From the NCBI GenBank assembly GCA_019637095.1, contig JAHBWG010000020.1, forward strand, positions 1 through 64,000: a stretch of DNA of 64,000 bases, written 5' to 3'. Positions 52,614 to 62,612 of the stretch are shown here, one piece after another. Below the pieces are notes generated by a model. It saw only the letters and a list, made by a program, of their open reading frames with translations. It was not told the origin of the DNA and did no database searches. This stretch comes from Sandaracinaceae bacterium (GTDB taxonomy: Bacteria > Myxococcota_A > Polyangia > Polyangiales > Sandaracinaceae). Both the position numbers and the translations under genes were made by a program. The stretch's first letter is position 1. Each line of letters begins with the position of its first letter.

Positions 52614-53546
52614 TCAGTCTTCGCCGTCGTCGTGCGCGAGCGGGTGGGCGCGATCGTAGACCTCCATCAGGCGATCGACGGTCAGGTGCGTGTAGCGCTG
52701 CGTGGTCGAGAGGCTCGCGTGCCCGAGCATCTCCTGGATGGAGCGCAGGTCCGCGCCCGCGTCGAGCAGGTGCGTGGCGCACGTGTGGCGCAGCGCGTGC
52801 GGGTGGAGATCGCCGCGGCCCGCGAGCGCGCCGTAGCGGCGCACGATCGCGCCGACCGCGCCGCGCCCGAGCGCGGTGCCGCCGCGCCCGAGGAAGAGCG
52901 CGTCGGACGCGGGGCGCTCCCCGCGGGCCGGGCGCAGCCGCCCGCGAACCGCGAGGTACGCGTCGAGCGCCTCGGCCGCCTTCGCGCCGAGCGGGACCTG
53001 CCGCGGCTTGTTGCCCTTGCCGAGCACGCGCACGCGGCGGCCCTCGCGATCGAGATCGTCGAGCCGCAGGCCGGTCACCTCGCTCACGCGCAGCCCGCCG
53101 CCGTACAACAGCTCGAGGATCGCCGCGTCGCGCAGCGCGAGGCTCGGCGCGCGCGCGCCGTCCTCGGCCGGCGCGTCCATCACGCGGAACGCCTCGTCGA
53201 CGGTGAGGAAGCGCGGCAGCTTGCGCTTCACGCGCGGCGTCTCGAGCGTCTCGGTCGGATCCACCTTCGCGTGGCCGCGCCGCACGAGGAAGCGATAGAA
53301 CGCGCGCAGCGTCGCGATCTTCTTGGCGAGCGTCGCGTTGTCGTTCTTCGCGAAGCACGCCGCGAGGTACGCGCGCAGGATCACCGGCGAGAGCTGCGTC
53401 GCGTCGCGCGGGAGCTCCTGCTTCGCGAGCCAGCGCGACAGCTCGCCGAGCGTGCGGCCGTACGTCTCCACGGTGAGCGGCGAGCTGCGCCGCTCCGTCC
53501 GCAGGTACGACTCGAACTTCGCGATCTGGCCCTCGAGCGCCGCCAC
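52614..53546 (-). CDS. xerC: Tyrosine recombinase XerC/XerD type
   Basis: About 310 aa from GTG 53546 (an upstream in-frame start at 53624 adds 26 residues). The N-terminal core-binding domain has FESYLRTERRSSPLTVETY; the catalytic domain has Arg in GGGLRVSEVTGL, Lys in LGKGNKPRQVPL, HALRHTCATHLL (HxxR), GHASLSTTQRYTHL with the second His and nucleophile Tyr. It is the full length of chromosome-dimer-resolving recombinases. It is about 3 kb right of the island and not at its boundary, so it looks like the housekeeping enzyme. Confidence 0.87.
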   Translation of the reverse strand: MAALEGQIAKFESYLRTERRSSPLTVETYGRTLGELSRWLAKQELPRDATQLSPVILRAYLAACFAKNDNATLAKKIATLRAFYRFLVRRGHAKVDPTETLETPRVKRKLPRFLTVDEAFRVMDAPAEDGARAPSLALRDAAILELLYGGGLRVSEVTGLRLDDLDREGRRVRVLGKGNKPRQVPLGAKAAEALDAYLAVRGRLRPARGERPASDALFLGRGGTALGRGAVGAIVRRYGALAGRGDLHPHALRHTCATHLLDAGADLRSIQEMLGHASLSTTQRYTHLTVDRLMEVYDRAHPLAHDDGED

Positions 53547-53751
53547 GCCTCCGTGGTACCCGCCCCGGGCGCGCGCGTCGAGAAACCGAGTCTCCGGAGG
53601 AGCACGTTCCGACCCTCCCCGCATGGCGCGCCCGCAGCGCAGCCGCTCGATTCGTCACTCTCCGCGTCTCCGCGTCTTGGCGCGAGCTCCTCGTCGGGCG
53701 CGCCCAGAGACGTCGGGAGCGCACGATCTCCGGTAGGCTCGCCGGCTCCGC

Positions 53752-54384
53752 ATGCGCGTCGCCTACCTCCACGGGTTCGCCAGCAGCCCCAAGACCAAGA
53801 AGGGCCTCGCGCTGCGCGCGCACCTCGCGGCGCGCGGGATCGCCCTCGCCCTCCCGGACCTGAACGCGCCCTCGTTTCGCGCGCTGAGCTTCGCGGCGAT
53901 GCTCGAGCGCGTGGACCGGCTCGACGCGGAGGAGGGCGACGACGAGGGCTGGATCCTCGTCGGCTCGAGCCTCGGCGGCTGGCTCGCGGCGCGCTGGGCG
54001 GAGCGCCGGCCCGCGCGCGTGCGCGCGCTCCTCTTGCTGTGCCCCGCGTTCGACGTCGCCGGTCGCTGGGCGGCGCTGTTGCCGCCCGGCGCGCTCGAGC
54101 GCTGGCGCCGCGAGGGCGCGCTCCCGTTCGCGAACGGCGCGGGCGAGCTCGAGCCGGTGCACTACGCGTTCTTCGAGGAGGCGGGGCGCGAGGCGGCGTT
54201 CCCGGCCCCCGCGTGCCCGACCTGCGTGCTGCACGGCGTGCGCGACGAGCGCGTCCCCATCGAGAGCTCGCGCGCGTACGCGGCGGCGCACCCGAACGTC
54301 ACGCTCGTCGAGGTCGACGACGGGCACGAGCTCGCGGCGTCGCTCCCGATCATCGAGGCCGAGCTCGCGCGGCTCCTCGCCTGA
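53752..54384 (+). CDS. YqiA/YcfP-like alpha/beta-hydrolase fold esterase
   Basis: 210 aa. MRVAYLHGFASSPKTKKGLA at the N-terminus, nucleophile GSSLGG, then LHGVRDERVPIESSRAY and a final DDGHELAAS giving Ser/Asp/His. This is the UPF0227 (YqiA/YcfP) layout, small cytoplasmic esterases of unknown substrate. It is transcribed toward the CBS gene 42 bases downstream. Confidence 0.82.
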   Translation: MRVAYLHGFASSPKTKKGLALRAHLAARGIALALPDLNAPSFRALSFAAMLERVDRLDAEEGDDEGWILVGSSLGGWLAARWAERRPARVRALLLLCPAFDVAGRWAALLPPGALERWRREGALPFANGAGELEPVHYAFFEEAGREAAFPAPACPTCVLHGVRDERVPIESSRAYAAAHPNVTLVEVDDGHELAASLPIIEAELARLLA

Positions 54385-54425
54385 TCGCGCTGGCGCCCCG
54401 GTCGCGCGGTGACTACGTCCGTCTC

Positions 54426-54839
54426 GTGACCAAGGACACGCCGATCGAGTCGTTCATGACCGTGCTGCCCCACACCGTCGGGGCGGACCAGACGATCGCC
54501 TACGCGCAGCAGCTCATGCAGGAGCTGCGCGTGCGCCACCTCCCCGTCCTGCGCGGCAAGGCGCTCGAGGGGATCGTGAGCGAGCGCGATCTCGCCCTCG
54601 CGGCCGGGTTCGACGGGGTCGACGCGACCAAGGCCAAGGTCGAGGAGGCGATGATGCCCGTCCCCTACGCGGTGAGCCGCAAGACGCCGCTCGGCCGCGT
54701 GGTGCGCGAGATGGCGGATCGCAAGATCGGCTCGGCCCTCGTGCTGTCGGGCCAAGAGGTCGCCGGCATCTTCACCGTCGCCGACGCGATGTCGCTGTTC
54801 GCCCGCGCGCTCGAGGAGGCGGACGAGGCGCAGGAGTAG
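54426..54839 (+). CDS. CBS-domain pair protein
   Basis: 137 aa from GTG 54426. Two CBS motifs: SFMTVLPHTVGADQTIAYAQ with LRVRHLPVLRG and GIVSERDLALA, and EEAMMPVPYAVSRKTPLGRV with RKIGSALVLSGQEVAGIFTV. Stand-alone CBS pairs bind adenine nucleotides and act as energy or redox sensors. The regulated partner is not evident. Confidence 0.88.
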   Translation: MTKDTPIESFMTVLPHTVGADQTIAYAQQLMQELRVRHLPVLRGKALEGIVSERDLALAAGFDGVDATKAKVEEAMMPVPYAVSRKTPLGRVVREMADRKIGSALVLSGQEVAGIFTVADAMSLFARALEEADEAQE

Positions 54840-55076
54840 CGGCGCCGATCGCGCGCGCTCGGATCGGGCGAGCTCGCTCGCCCGCGCCTCCGAGCGTCCA
54901 AAGTGACGCGAGGACGGTCGACGAGTCGAGCTCCGCGCCGCTCGAGCACACGTCGAGGCCAGGCCATCGCGCAGCGATGGCCGCTGGCCGAGGGGGCGCC
55001 ATCGCCCCGCGATGGGGTCGAACGCGGCTCGGCCGCGTCCGCACCGGGCAGGGGTGCGAAGCACCCCTCAGCCAAC
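54840..55076. repeat. Intergenic array of short perfect hairpins (array A)
   Basis: Between the CBS gene and the convergent PAP gene. Hairpins: GGCCATCGC-GCA-GCGATGGCC (54962-54982), CCATCGC-CCC-GCGATGG (54999-55015), GCGGC-TCG-GCCGC within 55024-55036, and GGGGTGC-GAA-GCACCCC (55051-55067). A related array lies at 57183-57492. The last hairpin could also act as a terminator for either gene. CTCGACTCGTCGACCGTC (reverse strand, near 54915) is shared with the other array as well. Confidence 0.6.
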
Positions 55077-56552
55077 TCAGCGCGAGAGGGTCTCGAGGAT
55101 CGTCTCGAGCACCTTGACGCGCGCGTAGCGCTTGTCCTCCGCCTCGACCAGCGTCCACGGCGCGAGCTCGGTGCTGGTGCGCTCGATCATGTCGTTGACC
55201 GCGAGGCGGTACTGCGGTGCCTTCTCGCGGTTGCGCCAGTCCTCCTCGGTGATCTTGAATTGCTTGAACCCGGTCTGCTGCCGCTCCTCGAAGCGGCGGA
55301 GCTGCTCCTCGGGGCTGATCTGGAGCCACAGCTTGGCGACGCGGATGCCGTGCTCGACGAGGTGCTCCTCGAGCTCGTTGATCTCCGAGTACGCGCGCGC
55401 CCACTCGGACGGGGGCGCGAAGCCCTCGACGCGCTCGACGAGGACGCGGCCGTACCAGGACCGATCGAAGATGACGACGCGGCCGCGCCCGGGGATGTGG
55501 CGCCAGAAGCGCCAGAGGTAGGGGCGCGCCGCCTCCTCGTCGGTGGGCGCCGCGACCGGGACGACGTTGCAGATGCGCGCGTCGAGCGGCTCGGCGACGC
55601 GGCGGATCGCGCCGCCCTTGCCCGCCGCGTCGGCGCCCTCGAACACGCAGACGAGCGCGCGCTCGCTCACGAACTTCGGATCACGCGTGGCGAGCGCGAG
55701 CTCCCCCTGGAGCTTCTCGAGGCGGCTCCGGTACGGCTTGGCGGCGATCGACTTCGACAGATCGAGCGGGTCGAGCACGGTGAGGCCGTCGACGTCGCTC
55801 GCGCTCGGGGGCACGGGCGGCGCCGGCGCGGGCGCGCTCGGCGCGGCGAGCGCCTGCTCGAGCGCGGTGGCGATCGCGCGCCCCACGGTGAGCTGGCGGT
55901 AGCGCGCGTCGTTGCCCGAGACGACGAGCCACGGCGCGAAGTCGGTGCTCGTCTCGCGCAGCGCGCGCGCCGAGATGCGCCGGAAGCGGTCGTAGAGCTC
56001 GAAGTGCTTCCAGTCCGTCTCGGTGACGCGCCAGCGCTGCTTGGGATCCTTCTCGAGCCGGCGCAGGCGCTGGCGCTGCTCCTCTTTCGAGAGGTGGAAC
56101 CAGAGCTTCACGAGGACGACGCGCTCCTGGGTGAGCATCCGCTCGAAGTGGCGGACGTGCTCCATCGCGGTGTCGAGCTCGGGGGGCTTGGTGCGGCGGA
56201 AGACCCGGTCGACGATCGGGGCGGTGTACCAGCTCCCCATGAACACGGCCGTCTTGCCGCGCGGGGGCAGGCGCGCCCAGAAGCGCGCGATCGGCGGGCG
56301 GCCGCGCTCGTCCTCGCTCGGCGGGCCCATGCCGTGCACGCGCACGTGCCGCGGGTCGAGCCAGGAGCGCAGGAGGTTGATCGTGTCCCCCTTGCCGGCG
56401 CCGTCGACGCCGCCGACGACGACGACGAGGCTGAACTTGCGCGACTCGAGCAGCTCGTACTGCGCGTTGAGCAGGCGCTCGCGGACGGCGGGGACCTGGG
56501 CCTCGTAGTCGGCCTTGGAGACCTGGTGGCCGAGCTCGGCGGATTCGAACAT
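55077..56552 (-). CDS. pap: Polyphosphate:AMP phosphotransferase (two-domain PPK2)
   Basis: 491 aa with two PPK2 domains. Domain 1 (about 10-250) has GGVDGAGKGD and a lid with FMGSWYTAP; domain 2 (about 265-491) has Walker A EGADAAGKGGAIRR, FDRSWYGRVLVERVEGF and a C-terminal NDMIERTSTELAPW. Fused double-domain PPK2 enzymes are class II and phosphorylate AMP to ADP with polyphosphate. Domain 2 has the full Walker A and B and is the likely active half. A Pro/Ala linker joins the domains. Confidence 0.9.
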   Translation of the reverse strand: MFESAELGHQVSKADYEAQVPAVRERLLNAQYELLESRKFSLVVVVGGVDGAGKGDTINLLRSWLDPRHVRVHGMGPPSEDERGRPPIARFWARLPPRGKTAVFMGSWYTAPIVDRVFRRTKPPELDTAMEHVRHFERMLTQERVVLVKLWFHLSKEEQRQRLRRLEKDPKQRWRVTETDWKHFELYDRFRRISARALRETSTDFAPWLVVSGNDARYRQLTVGRAIATALEQALAAPSAPAPAPPVPPSASDVDGLTVLDPLDLSKSIAAKPYRSRLEKLQGELALATRDPKFVSERALVCVFEGADAAGKGGAIRRVAEPLDARICNVVPVAAPTDEEAARPYLWRFWRHIPGRGRVVIFDRSWYGRVLVERVEGFAPPSEWARAYSEINELEEHLVEHGIRVAKLWLQISPEEQLRRFEERQQTGFKQFKITEEDWRNREKAPQYRLAVNDMIERTSTELAPWTLVEAEDKRYARVKVLETILETLSR

Positions 56553-56613
56553 CGGTCGATGATGGCACCGTTCGCGCGCGGTGGGGGACGGCTTTGCGAC
56601 GGCGCGACGGCGC

Positions 56614-56922
56614 TCAGCCGTCGAGCCCGAGCGCGAAGCGGAGCGCGTCGTCGAGCTGCGCCACCTTCGCGGCCGAGAGCGCTCCCGCGCGCTCGACCAG
56701 CCGCCCCTTCGGGAGCGTCACGAGCCAGTCACAGCTGACGACGCAGGCGCGAGGGAGCCCCTCGCGCCGCCCGAGCCGCACCTCCACCGCGAAGCCCCGA
56801 AGCGTCGTCGAGACCGGCGCGACGATCACCATCGCCCGCACCGCGTAGGCCTCGTCGCGCGACAGCAGGACGACGGGGCGCCGCTTGTCCACCTCGGCCC
56901 ACCAGACCTCGCCGCGCCTCAC
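56614..56922 (-). CDS. mazF: MazF/PemK-type toxin (mRNA interferase)
   Basis: 102 aa from GTG 56922, overlapping the upstream gene as GTGA. It begins RRGEVWWAEVDKRRPVVLLS, the MazF opening with catalytic Arg, followed by VIVAPVSTTLRGF (Thr/Ser active site) and CVVSCDWLVTLPKGRL. The family cleaves RNA at short sites. The pairing with a ribbon-helix-helix protein is the standard type II toxin-antitoxin layout. Confidence 0.85.
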   Translation of the reverse strand: MRRGEVWWAEVDKRRPVVLLSRDEAYAVRAMVIVAPVSTTLRGFAVEVRLGRREGLPRACVVSCDWLVTLPKGRLVERAGALSAAKVAQLDDALRFALGLDG

Positions 56923-57182
56923 GGGTCGTCGTCCCACGCGACGGCGGCGAGCGCCTCGTCCGCGAGGCGAGACGCCGCCTCGAGCTCCGCGGGGGTCTCC
57001 GGCAGCCGGCGATACGCCTCGACGTACTCCGCGACCCTCGCCCGCCGTCGCTCCTCGTCGAGGAGCGCGCGGAGCGCGCGGGCCACGACGGCGCTGCGCG
57101 ACTCCCCGGTTCGCCGGCGGAGCGCCTCGACGCCCGAGAGCAGCGCGGGGTCCAGCGACACGGCGATCTTCTCGGCGCTCAT
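56919..57182 (-). CDS. Ribbon-helix-helix antitoxin
   Basis: 87 aa. KIAVSLDPALLSGVEALRRR is followed by GESRSAVVARALRALL, a MetJ/CopG-type ribbon-helix-helix DNA-binding domain; the acidic C-terminus (AAVAWDDDP) would wrap the toxin. It precedes and overlaps mazF by 4 bases, so it is the cognate antitoxin and autorepressor. Confidence 0.82.
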   Translation of the reverse strand: MSAEKIAVSLDPALLSGVEALRRRTGESRSAVVARALRALLDEERRRARVAEYVEAYRRLPETPAELEAASRLADEALAAVAWDDDP

Positions 57183-57492
57183 GGTATGACCAATTCATAC
57201 CCGCGCCCACCGAGCGCCGCAAGCGCGACGCCGGCGCGCCGCGAGCGGGCGTCGGCGCCCCCCTCTCGCGCGCCCAGCGCGGCTCGACGACCGTCGACGG
57301 GTCGAGGATCTTCGACATCGACGCGCGTTCGAGACCCGCACGCGGCGCCGCGACCCGCGAAGGCCGAGCCTGCGTTACCGGGCGAAGTCGAAGGGGTCGA
57401 GCGCGGCGCTGCCGCGTTCGTCTCGGGTGGGGGGCCCCATCGCGGCGTTGCCGCGATGGCGAGAGGGGTTGGAACGCCCCCTCCGAAGAGGC
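57183..57492. repeat. Intergenic hairpin array B, 310 bases without a gene
   Basis: Contains CCATCGCGG-CGTTG-CCGCGATGG (57437-57459), a CGCGGC-GCT-GCCGCG hairpin near 57400 inside GGGGTCGAGCGCGGC, and GGGGTT-GGAA-CGCCCC near 57465, in the same order as array A. ACCGTCGACGGGTCGAG near 57291 matches the unit near 54915. The antitoxin promoter must lie at its left edge. Confidence 0.55.
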
Positions 57493-58659
57493 TCAGTGCG
57501 CGTGGCCGTGGTGCTCGTCGTGGCCTTCGCCGCCGTGGTCGTCTCCCGGCGGCGCGTCGCCGCTCGGGGCGGGCGAGGCCTCGGCGCCCTCGGCGCCGGC
57601 GTCGGTCGGCGCGGTCGGGGTCGGCGCGGCGGGCGGCGGCGGCTCGGGGCGATCGAGCGGGTCGAGCCCGAGCACGGTGCGCGCGTCGTCCTCGAACGTC
57701 TGCGCGACGCTGGTCGGCAGGAGCACCCAGTCGCGCGTGGTCTCGGTCCGCGCGTAGTAGACGAGCGGGAAGCGCTCGACGCGGCGCAGCTCGAGCCGGC
57801 CGAGCTCCCCGCGCTCGCCGCGGACCACCAGCGAGAGCGAGCGCTCCGCGGCCGCCGGCTCGTCGAGCTCCGAGCCCGGCTCCGCCCCCGGCGCGAGGTA
57901 GCGCTGCACGCGGAGCTGGGGGTAGCGCGAGAGCCAGTTGCCGAACGTCTCGTTGCGCCGATCCGGCGCCGCCTGATCGACCCACTCTGCCGCCTCGGTG
58001 TCGAGGCGGTTGCGCTGGAGCAACGTCTTTTGCTGGCCCCACGCCTCGACGCGCAGCTCGGTCACCGCCGTCCACTCGAACGCGTGGAGGCGCCGCTCCA
58101 TCAGGCGGAACTCCGCCGACTCGAGCGCCTGCAGCCGCTCGCTGCCGAGCAGGTGCACCGGCCCGCCCGCCTCGAGCTGGAGGTAGCGGTCGCCCGAGCC
58201 GTAGGCGCGGCCGCCGACGAGGTAGGCGTGCGTGGTGCCGCCGCAGGTGATCGCGAAGCGGCTCGGGGTCGCCTCGTCGCCGGCGAGCCCGAGCTCGGCG
58301 AGCTGCGCTGCGTCGAGCGTGCCGAGGGTGCGGCGCACGGTGAGCGGCGCGATCTGCGCGAGCCACTCCGTCACGCCGTCGCTCGAGGCGACGAACTGCT
58401 GCGTCTCGTCCTCGGCGCCCTCGCGGCGGCGCACCACCGTGCCGCGCGTGGTCGCCTCGCGTCCGTCGCGGGTGATCTCGAGGGTGGTGTCCTTGTCGGC
58501 CGTGCGCAGCACCGCGCGGCTCACCGCGTCCGGGGCGCACTCGACGATCACCACCTCGTCGCGCTCGCGCGCGGGCGCGTCGTCGGTCCACACGACGTAG
58601 GCGAGCGTGAGCCCCCCGAGGGCGAGGATCGCGTGCGCCAGAACGCTCTTGCGATTCAT
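57493..58659 (-). CDS. DUF4340-domain membrane protein of a Gld-type ABC operon
   Basis: 388 aa. One N-terminal helix (HAILALGGLTLAYVVW, 9-24) is followed by a large periplasmic region with the repeated sandwich pattern of DUF4340 (PSRFAITCGGTTHAYLVGGR; DRYLQLEAGGPVHLLGSERL) and a His/Glu/Asp-rich tail (DDHGGEGHDEHHGHAH) that could bind metal. ATG 58659 overlaps the gldG stop (ATGA). DUF4340 proteins routinely follow GldG-like genes. Confidence 0.82.
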   Translation of the reverse strand: MNRKSVLAHAILALGGLTLAYVVWTDDAPARERDEVVIVECAPDAVSRAVLRTADKDTTLEITRDGREATTRGTVVRRREGAEDETQQFVASSDGVTEWLAQIAPLTVRRTLGTLDAAQLAELGLAGDEATPSRFAITCGGTTHAYLVGGRAYGSGDRYLQLEAGGPVHLLGSERLQALESAEFRLMERRLHAFEWTAVTELRVEAWGQQKTLLQRNRLDTEAAEWVDQAAPDRRNETFGNWLSRYPQLRVQRYLAPGAEPGSELDEPAAAERSLSLVVRGERGELGRLELRRVERFPLVYYARTETTRDWVLLPTSVAQTFEDDARTVLGLDPLDRPEPPPPAAPTPTAPTDAGAEGAEASPAPSGDAPPGDDHGGEGHDEHHGHAH

Positions 58660-60854
58660 TCCTCTTCCTCCTCGCGAGGGGCCGCGGCGACCGGAGACGC
58701 CGTCGGCGCGTCCTCGCCGGCCGCGTGCTCGTCGGCGGCGGCCTCGCGATCGGTCGGCCGCTCCTCTGCGGGCGCGGCCGCGGCGCCACCGCTCGCCGCC
58801 GCCTCGGGCGCGCCCTTCGGCGTCGTCTCGCGGCGCTTGCCCTCGCGGCGCCGCCACGCGAGCCACACCCCGACGAGCAGGAGGGGGATCGGTGCGCCGA
58901 AGCTCGTCGCGTAGAACCAGAGCTCGTCCTCCTCGCGCGTGTGGCGGATCGGGACGTCCTCCTCGGTCTGCGTCGGCCCGAGCACCTGCTCCTCGCCGAC
59001 GAGCCAGTTCACCGCGTCCATCAGCACGAAGCCGTTGCCGCGGTTGCCGATGAGCTGGTCGGTGATGAAGTCGCCGTCCGCGATCACGACGGCGCGGCCC
59101 TCCTCGCCTCCGTCGACCGGCACGGTGATCGCCGCGATCATGTTGAAGCGGCCCTCGGGCTCCTCGGCGCCGCGCTGGAGGTCGCCGTCCGTGTCGAGCC
59201 AGAACGTGCCCTCGGTGCGCAGCGGGAACGTCACCGCCGCGCCGCGCAGCTCGGCGCCCTCGCGCCGCTCGATCGCGCCGCCCCGCAGGAACACCGAGAC
59301 GACCTGGCTGCGGTAGCGGTTCGCGAGCGTCACCGTCGGGTGCGCGGTGTACGCGTTCGAGTAGACGGCGAGCCGATCCGCCTCGCCCGTGCGCCGCCGC
59401 ATGTGGTGCGTGCTCGACGTGAGCACGCCGCGCGGGATCGAGACGCCGAGCCCGTGGAGCAGCGGGTCGAGCCCGTGGTCGACGTCCGGGTCGACGAACA
59501 CCAGGAGGCGGCCGCCGCGGCCGACGTAGCGTAAGAGGCTCTGCGCCTCCTCGGGCAGGAACGGCGAGCGCGGGCCGATGACCGCGACGGCGCGCGCGTT
59601 CTCCGGGACCTCGTTGGCGAGCCCCTCGGCGACGCCGAGGTTGCGGCTCTGGATGTTGCTGCGCTGGAGCGCGGTGGACAGCTCGCTGAGCCGCTCGCCC
59701 TCGGCGTCCCCGTCGGTCGGCGACGCGCTGCGCTCGCGGTGCCCGACCGTGAGGTGCAGGTCCCGCGGCCGGGTCGCGAGCCGCGCGAAGTGCTGCTGGA
59801 AGCGCGCGTCGAGCGTGCGCAGGCGGCTGCGCGCGCTCTCGAGCTCGACGCCGACCTCGAACTGCTCGGCCTGCTGCCCCTCGCCGTCGGGGCCGCGCAG
59901 GATCATCACGAAGCCGTTGCGCGAGACGCGGTGCCGCTGCGCGAGCTCGAAGCTGAGCGCGTGGTCCTGGACCTCGACGCTGAGCGCGTCCGAGGCCGCG
60001 TCGAGCTCGTCGAAGTACGGACGAAGCCGCTCGAGCACCTCGTTGACCGGCGGGTAGAACAGGACGACCCGCATCGGCTCGTCGAGCCGCTCGACCATGC
60101 GCAGGGTCTGCTCGCCCGGCCGCGTCGTCTTGAAGTACGAGAGGTCCCGCGTGACGTCGCGCTCCGTCGCCACGTAGCTCATCGACGCGACGAACACGAG
60201 CGAGAGCGCGATCGAGAGGCCCGTGCCCGCGGCGGCGCTCACGCGCCGCAGCTCGATCGCCTCTTCCACCGGCATCACCCGGTAGGCCATCTCCATCGCG
60301 AACAGCGCGGCGAGAGAGACCACGAGCGTCGCCGGCCAGAGCACGCCGAGGACGCCGCGCATCCGCTCGGCGCCGCTGTCCTCGAAGCCCATCGCCGCGA
60401 CGCCCGATTCCGTCCCGAGCGCGTAGAGCGCGAGCGCCGCGAGCACGCCGCCCGTCGCCGCGGCGAGCGCCACCTCGACCTGGCGCTGGTTGCCGCGCGC
60501 GCGAGAGAGCGCGTAGCCGCGCCAGCCGACCGTGGCGGCGAGCGCGAGCAGCGGCAGCGCGCGCCACGCCCAGATCAGCTCGTGCGCCGCGCCGACGATG
60601 CGCTCCGACACGTAGAGCAGCCCGAGCCCGAGCGGCAGGAGGAGCCCGACCCAGAACGAGCGCCGGATCGCCGAGCGCTCCACGTGCCCGCCGCCCTCTT
60701 CGTCGGGCACGAGCGCCTCGAGCGCCCCGAGCGCGACCACGAGCACGAGCGTGAGCGCCGCGAGCCCGAGCCCCTCGTACAGGTACCACACCACCCCGCC
60801 CAGGACGGGATAGGCGGCGCCGACGGCGAGCCGGCGCTTGGTGCGCGTGCTCAT
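58656..60854 (-). CDS. GldG-family ABC transporter auxiliary protein
   Basis: 732 aa from ATG 60854 (60860 possible). Five or six N-terminal helices within 1-245, then a GldG/ABC-type-uncharacterised domain (about 250-640) with TTRPGEQTLRMVERLDEPMR, VIGPRSPFLPEEAQSLLRYV and GGRLLVFVDPDVD, one C-terminal helix near 670, and an Ala/Glu-rich tail. It acts with the permease and ATPase in an exporter of unknown cargo. ATGA overlap with the permease gene. Confidence 0.85.
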   Translation of the reverse strand: MSTRTKRRLAVGAAYPVLGGVVWYLYEGLGLAALTLVLVVALGALEALVPDEEGGGHVERSAIRRSFWVGLLLPLGLGLLYVSERIVGAAHELIWAWRALPLLALAATVGWRGYALSRARGNQRQVEVALAAATGGVLAALALYALGTESGVAAMGFEDSGAERMRGVLGVLWPATLVVSLAALFAMEMAYRVMPVEEAIELRRVSAAAGTGLSIALSLVFVASMSYVATERDVTRDLSYFKTTRPGEQTLRMVERLDEPMRVVLFYPPVNEVLERLRPYFDELDAASDALSVEVQDHALSFELAQRHRVSRNGFVMILRGPDGEGQQAEQFEVGVELESARSRLRTLDARFQQHFARLATRPRDLHLTVGHRERSASPTDGDAEGERLSELSTALQRSNIQSRNLGVAEGLANEVPENARAVAVIGPRSPFLPEEAQSLLRYVGRGGRLLVFVDPDVDHGLDPLLHGLGVSIPRGVLTSSTHHMRRRTGEADRLAVYSNAYTAHPTVTLANRYRSQVVSVFLRGGAIERREGAELRGAAVTFPLRTEGTFWLDTDGDLQRGAEEPEGRFNMIAAITVPVDGGEEGRAVVIADGDFITDQLIGNRGNGFVLMDAVNWLVGEEQVLGPTQTEEDVPIRHTREEDELWFYATSFGAPIPLLLVGVWLAWRRREGKRRETTPKGAPEAAASGGAAAAPAEERPTDREAAADEHAAGEDAPTASPVAAAPREEEEE

Positions 60855-61572
60855 CGCCATCGCTGGCTCTCCAGGACCTTCGTCGCCGCGAGGAGCGAGA
60901 GGTAGATGACGCCCGCGTAGAACACCACGTCGCTGAGCTGGAAGAGCCCGCGCTGGAACTGGGCGTAGTGCTTGGTGTGGAGCGCGACGTACGAGAGCAG
61001 CTCCCGCATCGGCGGATCGGCGATCTGCCCGAGCGGCCAGCAGAGCTCGAGCAAGCCCACGAAGAGCGCGCTGAGGATCACCGCGAAGAACGGGTTCTTC
61101 GTGAGCGAGGAGGCGAACGTCCCGATCGCGAGCGTGCTCGCGCCGAGCAGGAGCATCCCGAGATACCCGGAGGCGATGTGCCCGACCGAGACGCGCCCGT
61201 TGATGAAGATCAGCGCGGGCAGGTACGCCGACGCGAGCGTCACCAGGCTCAGGAACGAGAGCGCCGAGAGGTACTTGCCGAGCACGATCTCGCCCTCGCG
61301 GATCGGCGAGGTGAACAGCAGGACGTCGGTCCCCGTCCAGCGCTCCTCGGCGAGCAGGCGCATGGAGAAGAGGATCCCGCCGAGCATCGTCACGATGCCG
61401 CCCCAGTAGAGGAAGATGCGCAGGACGTCCGCGCTGAGCTGCTCCTGGTCCGAGATCGCGAACGCGTTGAAGAGCAGGCCGTGCAGGAGGAGGATCGCGG
61501 CGGCGATGAAGTACCCGCTCGGCCGCTTGAGGTAGCTGCCGAGCTCGCGCCGCACGATGAGGAGCACGTTGC

Positions 61573-61576
<4 letters not shown>
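60851..61576 (-). CDS. ABC-2 type permease (GldF-like)
   Basis: 241 aa from GTG 61576 (GTGA overlap with the ATPase). Six membrane helices; RRELGSYLKRPSGYFIAAAI at the N-terminus, MRLLAEERWTGTDVLLFTSP (the ABC-2 cytoplasmic coupling segment), and ASSLTKNPFFAVILSALFVG. Forms the membrane channel with the ATPase 61573-62565. Confidence 0.88.
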
Positions 61577-62565
<989 letters not shown>

Positions 62566-62612
62566 CCCGACGGTCGCGTTCCATAAACATCGGGTACCCT
62601 CGCGTCAACCGG

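Noticed and set aside
52614-53546. Tyrosine recombinase as the integrase of the accessory island
   Set aside because: It lies about 3 kb outside the island, matches XerC/D in length and motifs, and no att-like repeat or tRNA is near either edge.
54962-55067. CRISPR array
   Set aside because: The repeats are different small palindromes at irregular spacing, not one direct repeat with uniform spacers, and no cas gene is present.
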